From a virus, in the IMG/VR virus record IMGVR_UViG_3300030012_000353, positions 1 through 34,443 of that record: DNA of 34,443 nt; one strand, 5' to 3'. Under the pieces are notes generated by a model. It saw only the letters and a list, made by a program, of their open reading frames with translations, did not search any database and had not been told where the DNA came from. Both the position numbers and the translations under genes were made by a program. Shown here one piece after another: positions 11,736-22,583 of this stretch. Numbering within the stretch: the stretch's first letter is position 1; the number at the start of each line of letters is the position of its first letter.

Positions 11736-14700
11736 TTATTCTCCTTTTAAAGTTTTTATTTCGGCTTTTAGTTCATCTACTTGCGTAGATAGTTCTTGTA
11801 CTGCTTTGACCATAACAGACATTAAAGCAGTAGGTGCAACTCTTTGTCTGCCATCTGCTTCATCTTCTGACCACATATCAAAGCCATCTTTTAAATTATG
11901 ATTATCAATCACTTCTTTAACTTCTTGTGCTATAAAACCATGATTATATTTACCATTCATAGTTCTTTCTTCAGAACCTTCTTTATAAGCGTTCATATCT
12001 GTAGGTATATCTTTTTCTTTTTTCCATTGGAAAGTAACAGGTCTTAAATCGTTTATAAAATCTAATCCTACTTCTTCATCTTGTATATCTTCTTTTAATC
12101 TAATATCAGAGGGTGCTGTTATTGATGTAGCACCAAAAGCTATATTTGAATCTGTAGAGCCTACACCGAAAGTAAAATTAGAATTTCCAACACCTGTTAC
12201 TGTGTCACCCATAACAATTTGATTACTACCACCAACAGCAGATAATTCACATGCGAATCCTACAACCACATTATTACTACCTGTAGTACCATCGCCATTA
12301 GCACCACTTCCAATAGCAACATTACGATTTCCTGTAGTAACATTACCATTAGAATTAAAACCAACAGATACATTGTCAACACCTGTGGTACAAGCTACTA
12401 ATGCAGTTCTACCTACTGCTGTATTTTGGTTACCAGTAGTAACATTTTTAGCAGCTTCACGACCTACAGCAGTATTGTGACTACCTGTAGTTAAATCTTC
12501 TAATGCAAGTAACCCAAGACCTGTATTTTGTGTACCTGTTGTACAAAGCAATAAAGCATCTTTACCTAGTGCAGTATTTTGGTCACCAGTAGTGTTGGAA
12601 TACAAAGCATTTAAACCAACTGCTGTGTTGTTATTTGCTGTGGTATTATTTTCTAAAGCACCACTTCCTAATGCTGTAAGATTTGTACCTGTAGAATTAT
12701 CAGACAAAGAATTAAAACCAACTGCTGTGTTGTTATCTGCTGTTGTAGCAGAAAATAGTGCATTTTTACCAACGGCTGTATTTTTATCGCCTGTTGTGTT
12801 TGTTTTTAAAGTGTTATTGCCTAAACCTACATTGTCAAAGCCTGTCGTGGTTGCTGCTAAAGACGCATAACCAACTGCTGTGTTATTAGATGCTGTAGTA
12901 TTTGCGTGTAAAGAAAGATTACCTATTGCAGTATTAAGACCACCTGTAGTATTTACATCTAATGCATTTACACCTATTGCAATATTTTCAGCACCTGTTG
13001 TGTTAGCTAATAAATTACTAGACCCAAGTGATGTGTTAAAAGAACCTGTGGTGGTTGCTAAAAGTGCTGTATAACCAACTGCTGTGTTATGTGAAGCTGT
13101 GGTATTTGCTGATAAAGATAGTCTACCTATTGCTACATTACTATCACCAGTTGTATTAGCATCTAAAGCATTACCACCTACAGCAACATTAAATTGACCA
13201 GTTGTATTGACACCCATAGCAAAAACACCAACTGCTGTATTGTTTCCAGCCGTAGTATTAGCTTCTAATGCTCTCATGCCTACTGCTGTGTTTGAACCAC
13301 CAGTCGTATTAGCTTGTAATGCTTCTACACCAATAGCTACATTTTCAATTCCTGTTGTTGTTGAACCAAGAGATAAATAACCCATAGCTACATTATCATC
13401 ACCTGTTGTTATATCTTGTGAAGATAACGAACCTACTGCTGTATTTCTTTGACCTGTAGTATTTGCTACTAAACAATCTCTACCAACTGCTGTGTTATTA
13501 GAAGCTGTAGTGTTTGCTCTTAAAGCATTTCTACCTACACCAGTATTTGAAGCACCAGTAGTATTAGTATCTAAAGAATGAGAACCAAGAGCAGTATTAT
13601 CTGATGCTGTAGTGTTACTAGCTAAAGAATTTTGACCTAAACCTACATTAGCAAGACCAGTAGTGTTAGCACCTAATGAATTATAGCCTACTGCTGTGTT
13701 TGAATCACCTGTTGTAATAGCATCACCAGCTTCACCACCAATAAGAGTGTTTTGAACACCTGTAGTAATTGATTCACCAGAAGCATAACCTATTGCTACA
13801 TTGTAAGAATTTGTTGCAGAGCCATAGTTTTGTGTCAATAAAGCGTTTCTACCTATAGCAACATTTCTAGCTCCTAATATGTTAGTAGATAAAGTATTAT
13901 AACCTATTGCGGTGTTGTAACTAGCTGTTGTATTTGCAGTTAAAGCATTATTACCAATCGCTACATTTTGAATACCAGTAGTATTACTGTCTAATGTTGT
14001 ATACCCCATACCAGTATTGTGATTACCAGTTGTTATAGAAGCCATAACTCCTGTACCAACACCTGTATTGAAACTAGCAGTAGTCAATGCTCCTAGTGCA
14101 TTTATACCCATACCTACGTTATAGCTACCTGTAGTACAAGCATCAAGTGCACTTGAACCAACAGCAGTATTTTCTACACCTGTTGTTGTAAATTTTAAAG
14201 TTTCAAAACCTACAGCGGTGTTATGCGTATCTGTTGCACTTGAAGGGTTCATTGTAAATAAAGCAGCATAGCCTACAGCAGTATTTCTAGAACCATCTAC
14301 ATTGTTACCCATAGCTTCATTACCAATAGCTGTGTTGTAACTAGCTGTTGTATTAGCATCTAAAGCTACAGAACCTACAGCTGTGTTACCAGTACCTGTA
14401 GTATTTGCTAATAAAGATTGAAACCCAACAGCAGTATTGTTTGAGGCTGTAGTATTAGCATCAAGTGCTTGTGTTCCTATAGCAACATTACTTGCACCAG
14501 TTGTATTAGCTTCTAAAGAATTTACACCAACTGAGGTATTAGAACCACCAGTAGTAGTATTTGCTTGTGAACCATAGCCTACTGCTGTATTACTAGCACC
14601 AGTTGTATTGTCTGTTAAAGCATTACGACCTACAGCAGTATTATAACTAGCTGTTGTGTTAGCATCTAATGCCCCAGCACCAACTGCTGTGTTATCTCCA

Positions 14701-17700
14701 CCAGTTGTGTTTGACCCTAATGCTGCTTGACCAATGCCTGTATTAGAACTACCTGTAGTATTTGCATCTAAAGAAGCCTGACCTGTAGCAGTATTTGAAG
14801 CACCTGTAGTGTTTAATCTTAAAGCAAATTTTCCTACTGCGGTATTAAAACTAGCTGTGGTATTTTCTAGGAGTGCATATGCACCAACAGATGTATTATC
14901 AGTACCTGTAGTATTATTTCCTAATGCTCCTATACCAAAAGCTGCATTAGTGTTACCCTCTGTGTTATCAGCTAAAGCACCATCTCCACAAGCTGTACTT
15001 TGAACACCTGTGGTATTAGAACCTAAAGCATTGTTACCGATTGCAACATGATTAGAACCAGTTGTGTTAGCATCTAAAGCATTAGCACCAACTGCTGTAT
15101 TTGTATTACCTGTTGTATTAACTTGTAATGTATTTTTACCTATCGCTGTATTGTTATCAGCTGTTGTATTTGCACTTAAAGAATTTACACCAACCGAAGT
15201 ATTGTTATTACCAGTTGTATTAGCATCTAATGCTTTAGAACCGACTCCAACATTATTAACACCTGTAGTATTTGCTTTTAACGCAGTATGACCAACTGCG
15301 GTGTTATTACTTGCAGTTGTGTTAGCTTCTAATGCTTCTGTACCTATTGCGACATTATTACCACCAGTTGTGTTGTCAAATAATGCTTCAAATCCTATAG
15401 CGATATTTTGTGAACCAGTTGTATTATCAGTAAGAGCAACAGAACCAATAGCTACGTTTAATGCTCCTGTTGTATTTGCATCTAAAGTGTTATAGCCAAG
15501 TGATGAATTATTAGAACCTGTGGTAGTTAATCTCATAGAATCACTACCTACAGCAGTATTGTTGGTTTTAGTTCCTGAAACTTGCATTGATTCATCACCT
15601 ATAGCAACATTACCACCTGAACTACCATCAATACCTAATCCAGCAGCATATCCAACAGCAGTATTTTGTGTTCCATTTACGTTTGCTCCTAATGCGTGAT
15701 GTCCTATTCCTGTATTATAACTACCTCCATCATTAGCATCTAAAGCAAACGCACCAACCGCTACATTACTTGTACCAGTACCATTTGTTGTTAATGCATC
15801 TTTACCGACTGCGGTGTTGTTGTCTGCTGTGCTATTTAATTCTAAAGCTCCTTGTCCGACTGCTGTGTTTGCAGTTCCAGTAGTGTTAGCACCTAAAGCA
15901 TCGTAACCTAGTGCAGTATTATTATGTGCGGTTGTGTTAGCATCTAAAGAAGCATAACCTACAGCTGTGTTACTAGTTCCTGTGGTGTTTGCACCCATTG
16001 AATTTTGACCAATAGCTGTATTGTTACTTGCTGTGGTATTAGCACCTAAAGCACTTCTACCTACAGCTGTGTTTTGTGAACCTATTGTATTAGAATCTCC
16101 TACTAAACCACCGATAAAAGTGTTAGCAACACCTGTGGTTGTTTGTAGACCTGCATTTACCCCTATTGCTACGTTATACATATCTTCATTAGAGCTAGGT
16201 TCTTGGTCTCTTAAAGCATTATGACCTATAGCTATAGACCTATCACCAATTGTGTTAGAACTCATAGCAGTACTTCCTATAGCTATATTTAAATCACCAG
16301 TACTATTACTATTTAAAGCAGAAGTACCTACTGCTACATTATTTCCTGCTGTAGTATTTGATGTTAAAGCTCCAGTACCTACTGCAACATTTGAAGAACC
16401 TGTGGTATTGGCATCTAAAGTAGTTGAGCCAATAGCAACATTGTTAGTGCCTGTAGTATTTGCAAGACCTGCTTGACCGCCAACAAAGGTGTTATTTGTA
16501 CCTGTAGTATTGTCTCTACCTGCTGCATAACCGACCGCTACATTATAAGAATCTGTAGAAGAAGTAAAATTTTGTGAAGATAAAGTTGATAAACCAATAG
16601 CAACATTTCTGTCACCTAATGTATCTGTGCTTAAAGAATTATAACCTACTGCTACGTTGCTATTACCTGTAGTTATATTTTGAGCAGCTAAAGAACCTAC
16701 AGCAGTATTTAAGCTACCTGTAGTATTTGCTGTTAGTGCATTATTACCTAAAGCTACGTTACTAGTACCAGTTGGATAATTACCATCAAGTTTAATTGTT
16801 CCACCATCTACTGAGACGTTACCAGCTACAGTCAAACCATCCATTGTGGCTGTACCTGTTACATCTACGCCTGATGAGGTTGTGGCTAGTTTAGTGCCAT
16901 TATCATAATAAAAAGTAGCAGCACCATTTTCTGTAAATACTGCATAGTTTTCTCCTGATAATGCTTGTAGTCTTAAAGCACTTGATGACCTAATATATAA
17001 ATCACCATCACCTCCATCTTTAATAAAACTATCGTTACCTGAATGATAAATTTCTAAATCTGAACTATCACCAAATAAAGCCTTACCATTATCGCCAAAT
17101 TTAATGTCGTGATTAAATATAGCTGTACCAGCGTCAGACATATCAAGAGTAAGGGCAGTAATTTGACTTCCACCATCATTACCTTTAAATATAATGTCCT
17201 CATCTGAAACCATTGAACGAATAGTAAAATTATTACTTTCGTTTCTTAACATACCAATATCAGCACCATCGTCTCTAAAACGAATAATCCCATTAGCTGT
17301 ATCTAAATGTATTTCATCACCAGCATCTACTGTTATAATTCCCCCATCAGAAATAGTAGAACCATTAATAGTTATGTCATCTACTGTAAGTGTTGTAAGC
17401 GTACCAAGACTTGTAATATTAGGTTGAGCTGCTGTTTGTAAAGTACCTGTTACATTACCCTCTAAATTAGAAACTAAAGTGCCTGTAGAAGTTAAAGTTA
17501 TATTACCTGTAGAAGTACCATCTGCTGTAGTAAGTCCTAACGCAAACTTATCATTAGACTCGTCCCACATAAAAATAGCATTGTTTTGATTACCTCTGTT
17601 TATTAACATACCTGAATCATTTACAGGACTACCTGTTAATCCTGCATTAAGCTGAAATAAATTATCTTCTATATCTAAATTTGTAGTATCTAAAGAAGTA

Positions 17701-19172
17701 AGTGTTCCATTAACAGTTAAATTACCTGCTACAGTTAAATCATTTGCTATTTGTACATCTGAGGGTAATGTTAGTGTTATATCAGCAGATTCACTTCCAC
17801 TACCTGATACTGAAATTTTATTAGCTGTACCAGTAATGGTTTGTACATAATTACCAGTAGTATCTGTTCCTAAAGCTACGCTATTTGCTGCTATTGTGGT
17901 ACTTAAACTTATATTACCTGTTCCATCGAAGCTAACACCTGTAGCTGTAACATCTCCTGATAAAGCAATAGTTCTACCTGTAGCAAGTGCTGTAGCAGTA
18001 TCAGCCACAACACCGCTTAAATTATTAATAAATGTGTTTGTAACCCTAGCATCAATAGCAGAATTTGCTCTTGCATCTGTATAGTAAAGATTTGAGCTTC
18101 CTTCACCTATATCATCTGTATCAAATGTATGTGAACCACCTAATGCTATTGCTTGTGAATTGATTGTTACACTTGAATTAGCAAGTTTAGAGTTAGCAAT
18201 AGAACCAGCTAACATAGCATTTGTAATACCACTTGCTTTTACTCTAAGTGCATCTGAATTTATTTCTATAGAAGAATCATCAACGCCTACAGCAAGTGTT
18301 ACATCTCCTGAAGTACCACCACCTGTAAGACCATTACCTGCTACTACAGAAGTTATATCCCCTGTTTGTCCATCTATTGTAAGAGTTCCAGCACCATCAT
18401 TGTATGTTAGTGTAATTCCTGTTCCTGCTGTTAATAATGTGTTTACTTGGTCGTCTACTCTTTCAGCAGTAAAATATTTGTTTGTACCCTCGCTAATATC
18501 ATCTGTATCTAAAGTTATATTTGCTGTTCCATCAAAACTTACACCTGATATTGTTCTAGCTGTAGCTAAAGCAGTAGCAGTAGAAGCATTACCAACTAAT
18601 GCACCTGTAACTTGATTAAATACTACATTATCTGAAGTACCAACAGATTGACCAATAGCAAAAGTTACCTCATTACCTGAAGCTGTAGAAGTAACACCAG
18701 TACCACCTAATAAACTTAATGTTTCGCTATCTAAATCAATAGCAATAGTTGAGCTACCATCTGTTATATCTAAATCTTGTGCTGTTACCTGGCTATCTAC
18801 ATACGCTTTAATTGATTGTTGCGTTGCTAAAGCTGTTGCTGAGTTTGATGCTAAATTATCTTCATCAAGTATTGAGCTTACTGTTGAGCCTGAACTAAAA
18901 CTTAATGATGTAATACCATTTATAGTACCTGCATTAATATCTACTGCATTGTCTGTACTTATACTCATTGGCATAGTTATCCATGCTGAATTATCAGAGT
19001 TTCTTAATTTTAAAACTCCTGTAGCAGTATCTATCCACCATTCATAAGCAAAGGTTGTTGAAGGTTGTGTTGCACCACTATTGTTTGTTGCAATAGCAGA
19101 TAAAGCATTATTTAGGTCTGCTCTAAAATCTGCTCCTGATTGATTTATTAAATTATAATCGTGTTGTGCCAT
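11736..19172 (-). CDS. Giant tail fibre with 17-residue beta-roll repeats and S74 chaperone
   Basis: This 2,478-aa fibre has three parts. Residues 1-800 hold a phage attachment region (MAQHDYNLINQSGADFRADL) and glycine/threonine-rich shaft segments. Residues about 805-2317 are roughly 89 tandem units of 17 residues of the type NTAVGxxALxANTTGxx, like the left-handed beta-roll of YadA heads. The C-terminus from S2355 is a Peptidase_S74 intramolecular chaperone: SDIRLK places S2355 and K2360 at the catalytic Ser/Lys spacing, followed by a coiled coil. Cleavage before S2355 would leave a 2,354-aa mature trimer. It is expected to bind the host surface. At 7.4 kb it is the largest gene in the window. 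Confidence 0.92.
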   Translation of the reverse strand: MAQHDYNLINQSGADFRADLNNALSAIATNNSGATQPSTTFAYEWWIDTATGVLKLRNSDNSAWITMPMSISTDNAVDINAGTINGITSLSFSSGSTVSSILDEDNLASNSATALATQQSIKAYVDSQVTAQDLDITDGSSTIAIDLDSETLSLLGGTGVTSTASGNEVTFAIGQSVGTSDNVVFNQVTGALVGNASTATALATARTISGVSFDGTANITLDTDDISEGTNKYFTAERVDDQVNTLLTAGTGITLTYNDGAGTLTIDGQTGDITSVVAGNGLTGGGTSGDVTLAVGVDDSSIEINSDALRVKASGITNAMLAGSIANSKLANSSVTINSQAIALGGSHTFDTDDIGEGSSNLYYTDARANSAIDARVTNTFINNLSGVVADTATALATGRTIALSGDVTATGVSFDGTGNISLSTTIAANSVALGTDTTGNYVQTITGTANKISVSGSGSESADITLTLPSDVQIANDLTVAGNLTVNGTLTSLDTTNLDIEDNLFQLNAGLTGSPVNDSGMLINRGNQNNAIFMWDESNDKFALGLTTADGTSTGNITLTSTGTLVSNLEGNVTGTLQTAAQPNITSLGTLTTLTVDDITINGSTISDGGIITVDAGDEIHLDTANGIIRFRDDGADIGMLRNESNNFTIRSMVSDEDIIFKGNDGGSQITALTLDMSDAGTAIFNHDIKFGDNGKALFGDSSDLEIYHSGNDSFIKDGGDGDLYIRSSSALRLQALSGENYAVFTENGAATFYYDNGTKLATTSSGVDVTGTATMDGLTVAGNVSVDGGTIKLDGNYPTGTSNVALGNNALTANTTGSLNTAVGSLAAQNITTGNSNVAVGYNSLSTDTLGDRNVAIGLSTLSSQNFTSSTDSYNVAVGYAAGRDNTTGTNNTFVGGQAGLANTTGTNNVAIGSTTLDANTTGSSNVAVGTGALTSNTTAGNNVAVGTSALNSNSTGDLNIAIGSTAMSSNTIGDRSIAIGHNALRDQEPSSNEDMYNVAIGVNAGLQTTTGVANTFIGGLVGDSNTIGSQNTAVGRSALGANTTASNNTAIGQNSMGANTTGTSNTAVGYASLDANTTAHNNTALGYDALGANTTGTANTAVGQGALELNSTADNNTAVGKDALTTNGTGTSNVAVGAFALDANDGGSYNTGIGHHALGANVNGTQNTAVGYAAGLGIDGSSGGNVAIGDESMQVSGTKTNNTAVGSDSMRLTTTGSNNSSLGYNTLDANTTGALNVAIGSVALTDNTTGSQNIAIGFEALFDNTTGGNNVAIGTEALEANTTASNNTAVGHTALKANTTGVNNVGVGSKALDANTTGNNNTSVGVNSLSANTTADNNTAIGKNTLQVNTTGNTNTAVGANALDANTTGSNHVAIGNNALGSNTTGVQSTACGDGALADNTEGNTNAAFGIGALGNNTTGTDNTSVGAYALLENTTASFNTAVGKFALRLNTTGASNTATGQASLDANTTGSSNTGIGQAALGSNTTGGDNTAVGAGALDANTTASYNTAVGRNALTDNTTGASNTAVGYGSQANTTTGGSNTSVGVNSLEANTTGASNVAIGTQALDANTTASNNTAVGFQSLLANTTGTGNTAVGSVALDANTTASYNTAIGNEAMGNNVDGSRNTAVGYAALFTMNPSSATDTHNTAVGFETLKFTTTGVENTAVGSSALDACTTGSYNVGMGINALGALTTASFNTGVGTGVMASITTGNHNTGMGYTTLDSNTTGIQNVAIGNNALTANTTASYNTAIGYNTLSTNILGARNVAIGRNALLTQNYGSATNSYNVAIGYASGESITTGVQNTLIGGEAGDAITTGDSNTAVGYNSLGANTTGLANVGLGQNSLASNTTASDNTALGSHSLDTNTTGASNTGVGRNALRANTTASNNTAVGRDCLVANTTGQRNTAVGSLSSQDITTGDDNVAMGYLSLGSTTTGIENVAIGVEALQANTTGGSNTAVGMRALEANTTAGNNTAVGVFAMGVNTTGQFNVAVGGNALDANTTGDSNVAIGRLSLSANTTASHNTAVGYTALLATTTGSFNTSLGSSNLLANTTGAENIAIGVNALDVNTTGGLNTAIGNLSLHANTTASNNTAVGYASLAATTTGFDNVGLGNNTLKTNTTGDKNTAVGKNALFSATTADNNTAVGFNSLSDNSTGTNLTALGSGALENNTTANNNTAVGLNALYSNTTGDQNTALGKDALLLCTTGTQNTGLGLLALEDLTTGSHNTAVGREAAKNVTTGNQNTAVGRTALVACTTGVDNVSVGFNSNGNVTTGNRNVAIGSGANGDGTTGSNNVVVGFACELSAVGGSNQIVMGDTVTGVGNSNFTFGVGSTDSNIAFGATSITAPSDIRLKEDIQDEEVGLDFINDLRPVTFQWKKEKDIPTDMNAYKEGSEERTMNGKYNHGFIAQEVKEVIDNHNLKDGFDMWSEDEADGRQRVAPTALMSVMVKAVQELSTQVDELKAEIKTLKGE
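12270..16760 (-). repeat. About 4.5 kb of 51-bp tandem coding repeats in the fibre gene
   Basis: Each 51-bp unit encodes 17 residues: N(T/V)A(V/I)G, two variable residues, AL or SL, then xANTT(G/A) and two variable residues. Copies have drifted in sequence but rarely in length. Three longer super-units break the rhythm and share YNVA(V/I)G and NT(F/L)(V/I)GG blocks. The opposite strand shows many open frames that are only shadows of this repetition. Confidence 0.9.
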
Positions 19173-19212
19173 ATTTAATTCCTTTTATTAATTTTATACC
19201 TATGTTTGTTAT

Positions 19213-19413
19213 TTATAAATCATTTGCAGTCGGATTTATTATTATTTCTTGTTCTACTGGTTCTCCATTTACAAATTTATATTTTGATGGTGAATAATTG
19301 CCCTCTACTATAGTTTCAGTATTTTTTATTGGAATATCTTCAATATTACAATTTGCACTAATATTATGTTCAATAATTCCTGTTCCTGTTTTATAAACTG
19401 TAAATTCTTTCAT
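19213..19413 (-). CDS. Small protein between tip and fibre genes, 66 aa
   Basis: The ATG shares one base with the gpJ-like stop. The product is MKEFTVYKTGTGIIEHNISA and later EGNYSPSKYKFVNGEPVEQE. The pattern of a YxPxxYKxVNGxPV block in a short beta-rich protein recurs between tip and fibre genes of phages, where it may serve in fibre attachment or assembly. It has no membrane span. The exact role is unknown. Confidence 0.65.
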   Translation of the reverse strand: MKEFTVYKTGTGIIEHNISANCNIEDIPIKNTETIVEGNYSPSKYKFVNGEPVEQEIIINPTANDL

Positions 19414-22400
19414 TATGTTGTGTTATCCATTGTTACATGCAGTTGCATTTGAGTATGATTATAAGTGCCTGAAAAATATACTCTCCAATAAACGGTGGAT
19501 TGTGTATCATTCAGCGTTTGTATCCTACCTTGATAGGTATATACATAACCTCTGTAAGTTCCAGCGTTCCAATAAATATTTGTTTCTCCGCCTGCAGCAT
19601 TTATCCAGGTTGAATTATCTAAAGAATATTGAACCCTACCACCATTAACGTTACCTAAAACGGCTGACAAAACTGCTGTATAAGTAGAGTTATTTCTTAC
19701 CTGTGTTATTGTCACAGGCACAAAAGAAGCATTGCTTCCTGTATATATAGTATTACCACCTGCTCCTCTTTTAGCAAAACCATAAACTATTAAAGGTACA
19801 AAAGTTTCTGTAGCTAAATGACTTTTAATATCTGTACTAACATCATCAAAATGTTTTACATTTAAAGTATTAGTGTTAATTCTTGCAGAATCTAAAGTAT
19901 CTGTTGTAATGCTATTTGCACTTAAATTTGATACCTTTGCATCTGTAACAGCATCATCTGCTATTTGGCTAGTATCAACACCACCTGATTTAATAATTAA
20001 ATTACCACTACCATCTGTATCAATAGTGACATCATCAATTTGTAAATTATTAGCATTTAATGTGCCTGTTGTTATGTTATCTGCATTTAAGTTAGTAACA
20101 GCTACATTACTTGCATTTAAAGTGCCTGTAGTAATATCGTTTGCAGATATTGTTCCAAAAACACCTGAAGCAGATGTAAGCGTTCCTGTTGCTATATCAC
20201 TCGCTGTAATTGTATTAGATGCAATATTTGCAGAAACTATTGTTGATGCTGCAATTTCTGAAGTTGTAATTGTACCTGCAACTATTTCAGAAGCTGTAAC
20301 TGAATTAGCTGCAATACTATCTTGGTTTACTGCATTAGTAGCTATTAATGCATTTGTAACAGCATCATCTATTATTTTTGCGGTTGTAACAGCATCATCT
20401 GCTATTTTATCGCTAGTTATTGAACCATCTTTAATATCAGCAGCTACAGTTGGTTCATCTGCAACAGTAAATGTAAGAGTAGCAGCAGAAGATTCTGAGC
20501 CTAGTGTATTTAATGAAGTAACACTGGCTACATAATTAGTTCCTTTAGATATAAAATTTAAGTCACAATTTTCAACATCTACTATCTTATTTATTACTTG
20601 ATTGCCTGAAGAATCAACGACATTAACTCTATATTGATAGTTAGGAAAATCTGTTGGTGTGTTCCATGCTAAGAAAGGTCTACCTGTAGAGCTAGAATCA
20701 GTATCAGTAAACGCTAATCCTGTTGGTGCTTTAACTGCATAAGCAGATGGTAAATTTGCAAGCTCTTCTACTGGTTCTTGTGGCGGTACTTCCCATGTAT
20801 ATACATCAAAATATTCTATAAGACTTACAGACACCAAACCGTCTGATTGCAATTCTAATGCTTCAACTCTACAAACTTTATTGTTAAATCCTAGACCTGC
20901 ATAAGTAAATGAAACTATATCATTTACATTTAATTTATACATTTCAGGTGTTCCTAAAAATTGTATAGTTGTTTGATTTCTGCTTCTAACTAATATTGCC
21001 TTACCCATGTTATAAGCAATATAAGGGTCGCTAATATATGGAAACTCTGCTTTTATTTCTAATTCTTCACCGCCATCATCTGAAGTAAAATCATTTGCAT
21101 CGGTTGTGGCAGAATGTAAAACCGTTGCTGTATCTAATTCATATTTTTTATTACCGTTAAAAAATTCAATTATAACTTTGTTAGCTCTTTTATCTTTATT
21201 ACCATAATCAACACTTATACCAGCATCCGAAATAATATGATTGTCTGTAATACTAAAAGTAGATGTGCCTGTATCTTCTATTGCTAATTCATATTTACCA
21301 TCTACATAAAGGAATACACCTCGCATATTTGCAAGTAATTCTTTAGCATTATCCATAACATTTTTATTTGCATCTAAATAACCATTACAATGAAATCTTT
21401 TTGTTTTTACTAAATATGTTCCTGTATTAGATGAATAATCAGCACCTAATGTAGCATCTACATAAACTTTATATTCTTCATTGGCATCATAAAATTCGTC
21501 ACGACTTATTTCTTTTATACTTTTACTATCTAATATAGTAGTACCTGAAGAATTTATAAGTGTAATTTTTTCCCCTATTTTATTTTGAAACCAATCTCTA
21601 TTGGCATTTGCTCCTAATATGCTAATAAAATCATCTCCATTATTGCCACTCCATGTAACGCCTTGTGCTGAACCATTGAAGTATGGTTGGTCAACTAAAG
21701 TATCAGCAGTATTAGCAGCAGTAGAAAATGTAGATGTGTTAATTTTTGCAATTGGTAAACCCTTACCATATTCATCATTTGTAATGTAATCTAAAAAACA
21801 TAGTGAAGGATTATCTGACCACTTATAGGTTGATACAGTACCAAATGTTTGAGAAGCATCTCTAGGGTCAAAAACCTTTTTTCCCTTTACCTGTACTGTT
21901 AATTGCGGTACGCCTGACCATATACCCTCTTTATCATATCCAAAATGTGCTGCTATATAACAAACACCATTTAACTTATGTGCTGAAGTCCAATTTGACA
22001 TTGACGCTACTAGCATTGGGTCTGCTGTTTGTGTAGCAGCTCCATGATGTAGATTCATAACATATCTATATTTAGATGTTGGTGAAGTACCAAATTGACC
22101 TGCTCCTGCATTAATTCCAGTCCCATTTTGTGAAACGGTATTTAGCGAGCCTGAACCTGAAGAAATTTTATCTGAACCTATATAACCACCGTCTCTAAAT
22201 CTTGAAGAGTCGGAAAGTGGATTACCATCTAATTCAATTGTTCTACCAATAATTTCCTCACATTCTCCTACTGCTAAAGCATAAACCACATATAAGTCTC
22301 TTGAATCATTTGCATTTGTGTCCATGTAGATTATTTGTGCGCCTACTCTACGAGTACCATATATAATTGGTAATTTACCACCAGCAGAAGTTTTATTTGC

Positions 22401-22583
22401 AAGTATGTCTTGACCTTTTGCAAGCATTTGTTTTGCTTGCATAAAACCTTTAACACCAACCGCTAAAGTGACAGCCTGAATTACATAACCTATTTTTTGT
22501 AATGTTGATGCTGCTTTCCAAGCCGTACCAATAGATTTAAAAAATCCAAAAATAGCACTAAAAACACCCATTACATTCCCCAC
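19413..22583 (-). CDS. Tail tip / central hub protein, gpJ-like
   Basis: This 1,056-aa protein begins with a hydrophobic, glycine-rich leader (MGNVMGVFSAIFGFFKSIGT). The hub signature GGKLPIIYGTRRVGAQIIYM follows at about 68-87, then a long hub region. A fibronectin-type segment lies near 610-710 (APTGLAFTDTDS...RPFLAWNTP). From about 720 to 910 there are short DKIADDAVTTAKIIDDAVT-like repeats, as in J proteins. The C-terminal 130 residues form a separate beta-rich domain. It shapes the tail tip and, in lambda, recognises the receptor. It overlaps the preceding gene by 13 nt. Length is close to lambda J (1,132). Confidence 0.85.
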   Translation of the reverse strand: MGNVMGVFSAIFGFFKSIGTAWKAASTLQKIGYVIQAVTLAVGVKGFMQAKQMLAKGQDILANKTSAGGKLPIIYGTRRVGAQIIYMDTNANDSRDLYVVYALAVGECEEIIGRTIELDGNPLSDSSRFRDGGYIGSDKISSGSGSLNTVSQNGTGINAGAGQFGTSPTSKYRYVMNLHHGAATQTADPMLVASMSNWTSAHKLNGVCYIAAHFGYDKEGIWSGVPQLTVQVKGKKVFDPRDASQTFGTVSTYKWSDNPSLCFLDYITNDEYGKGLPIAKINTSTFSTAANTADTLVDQPYFNGSAQGVTWSGNNGDDFISILGANANRDWFQNKIGEKITLINSSGTTILDSKSIKEISRDEFYDANEEYKVYVDATLGADYSSNTGTYLVKTKRFHCNGYLDANKNVMDNAKELLANMRGVFLYVDGKYELAIEDTGTSTFSITDNHIISDAGISVDYGNKDKRANKVIIEFFNGNKKYELDTATVLHSATTDANDFTSDDGGEELEIKAEFPYISDPYIAYNMGKAILVRSRNQTTIQFLGTPEMYKLNVNDIVSFTYAGLGFNNKVCRVEALELQSDGLVSVSLIEYFDVYTWEVPPQEPVEELANLPSAYAVKAPTGLAFTDTDSSSTGRPFLAWNTPTDFPNYQYRVNVVDSSGNQVINKIVDVENCDLNFISKGTNYVASVTSLNTLGSESSAATLTFTVADEPTVAADIKDGSITSDKIADDAVTTAKIIDDAVTNALIATNAVNQDSIAANSVTASEIVAGTITTSEIAASTIVSANIASNTITASDIATGTLTSASGVFGTISANDITTGTLNASNVAVTNLNADNITTGTLNANNLQIDDVTIDTDGSGNLIIKSGGVDTSQIADDAVTDAKVSNLSANSITTDTLDSARINTNTLNVKHFDDVSTDIKSHLATETFVPLIVYGFAKRGAGGNTIYTGSNASFVPVTITQVRNNSTYTAVLSAVLGNVNGGRVQYSLDNSTWINAAGGETNIYWNAGTYRGYVYTYQGRIQTLNDTQSTVYWRVYFSGTYNHTQMQLHVTMDNTT

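Noticed and set aside
12270-16760. CRISPR-like or non-coding satellite array
   Set aside because: The unit is 51 bp without spacers and stays in one open frame encoding a known beta-roll pattern.
12592-18615. Many plus-strand open frames across the fibre gene
   Set aside because: They are shadows of the 51-bp repeats read on the other strand; they have monotonous valine/proline/alanine-rich composition and no ribosome-binding sites.
11736-19172. Diversity-generating retroelement acting on the fibre
   Set aside because: No reverse transcriptase, template repeat or accessory gene is present in the window.
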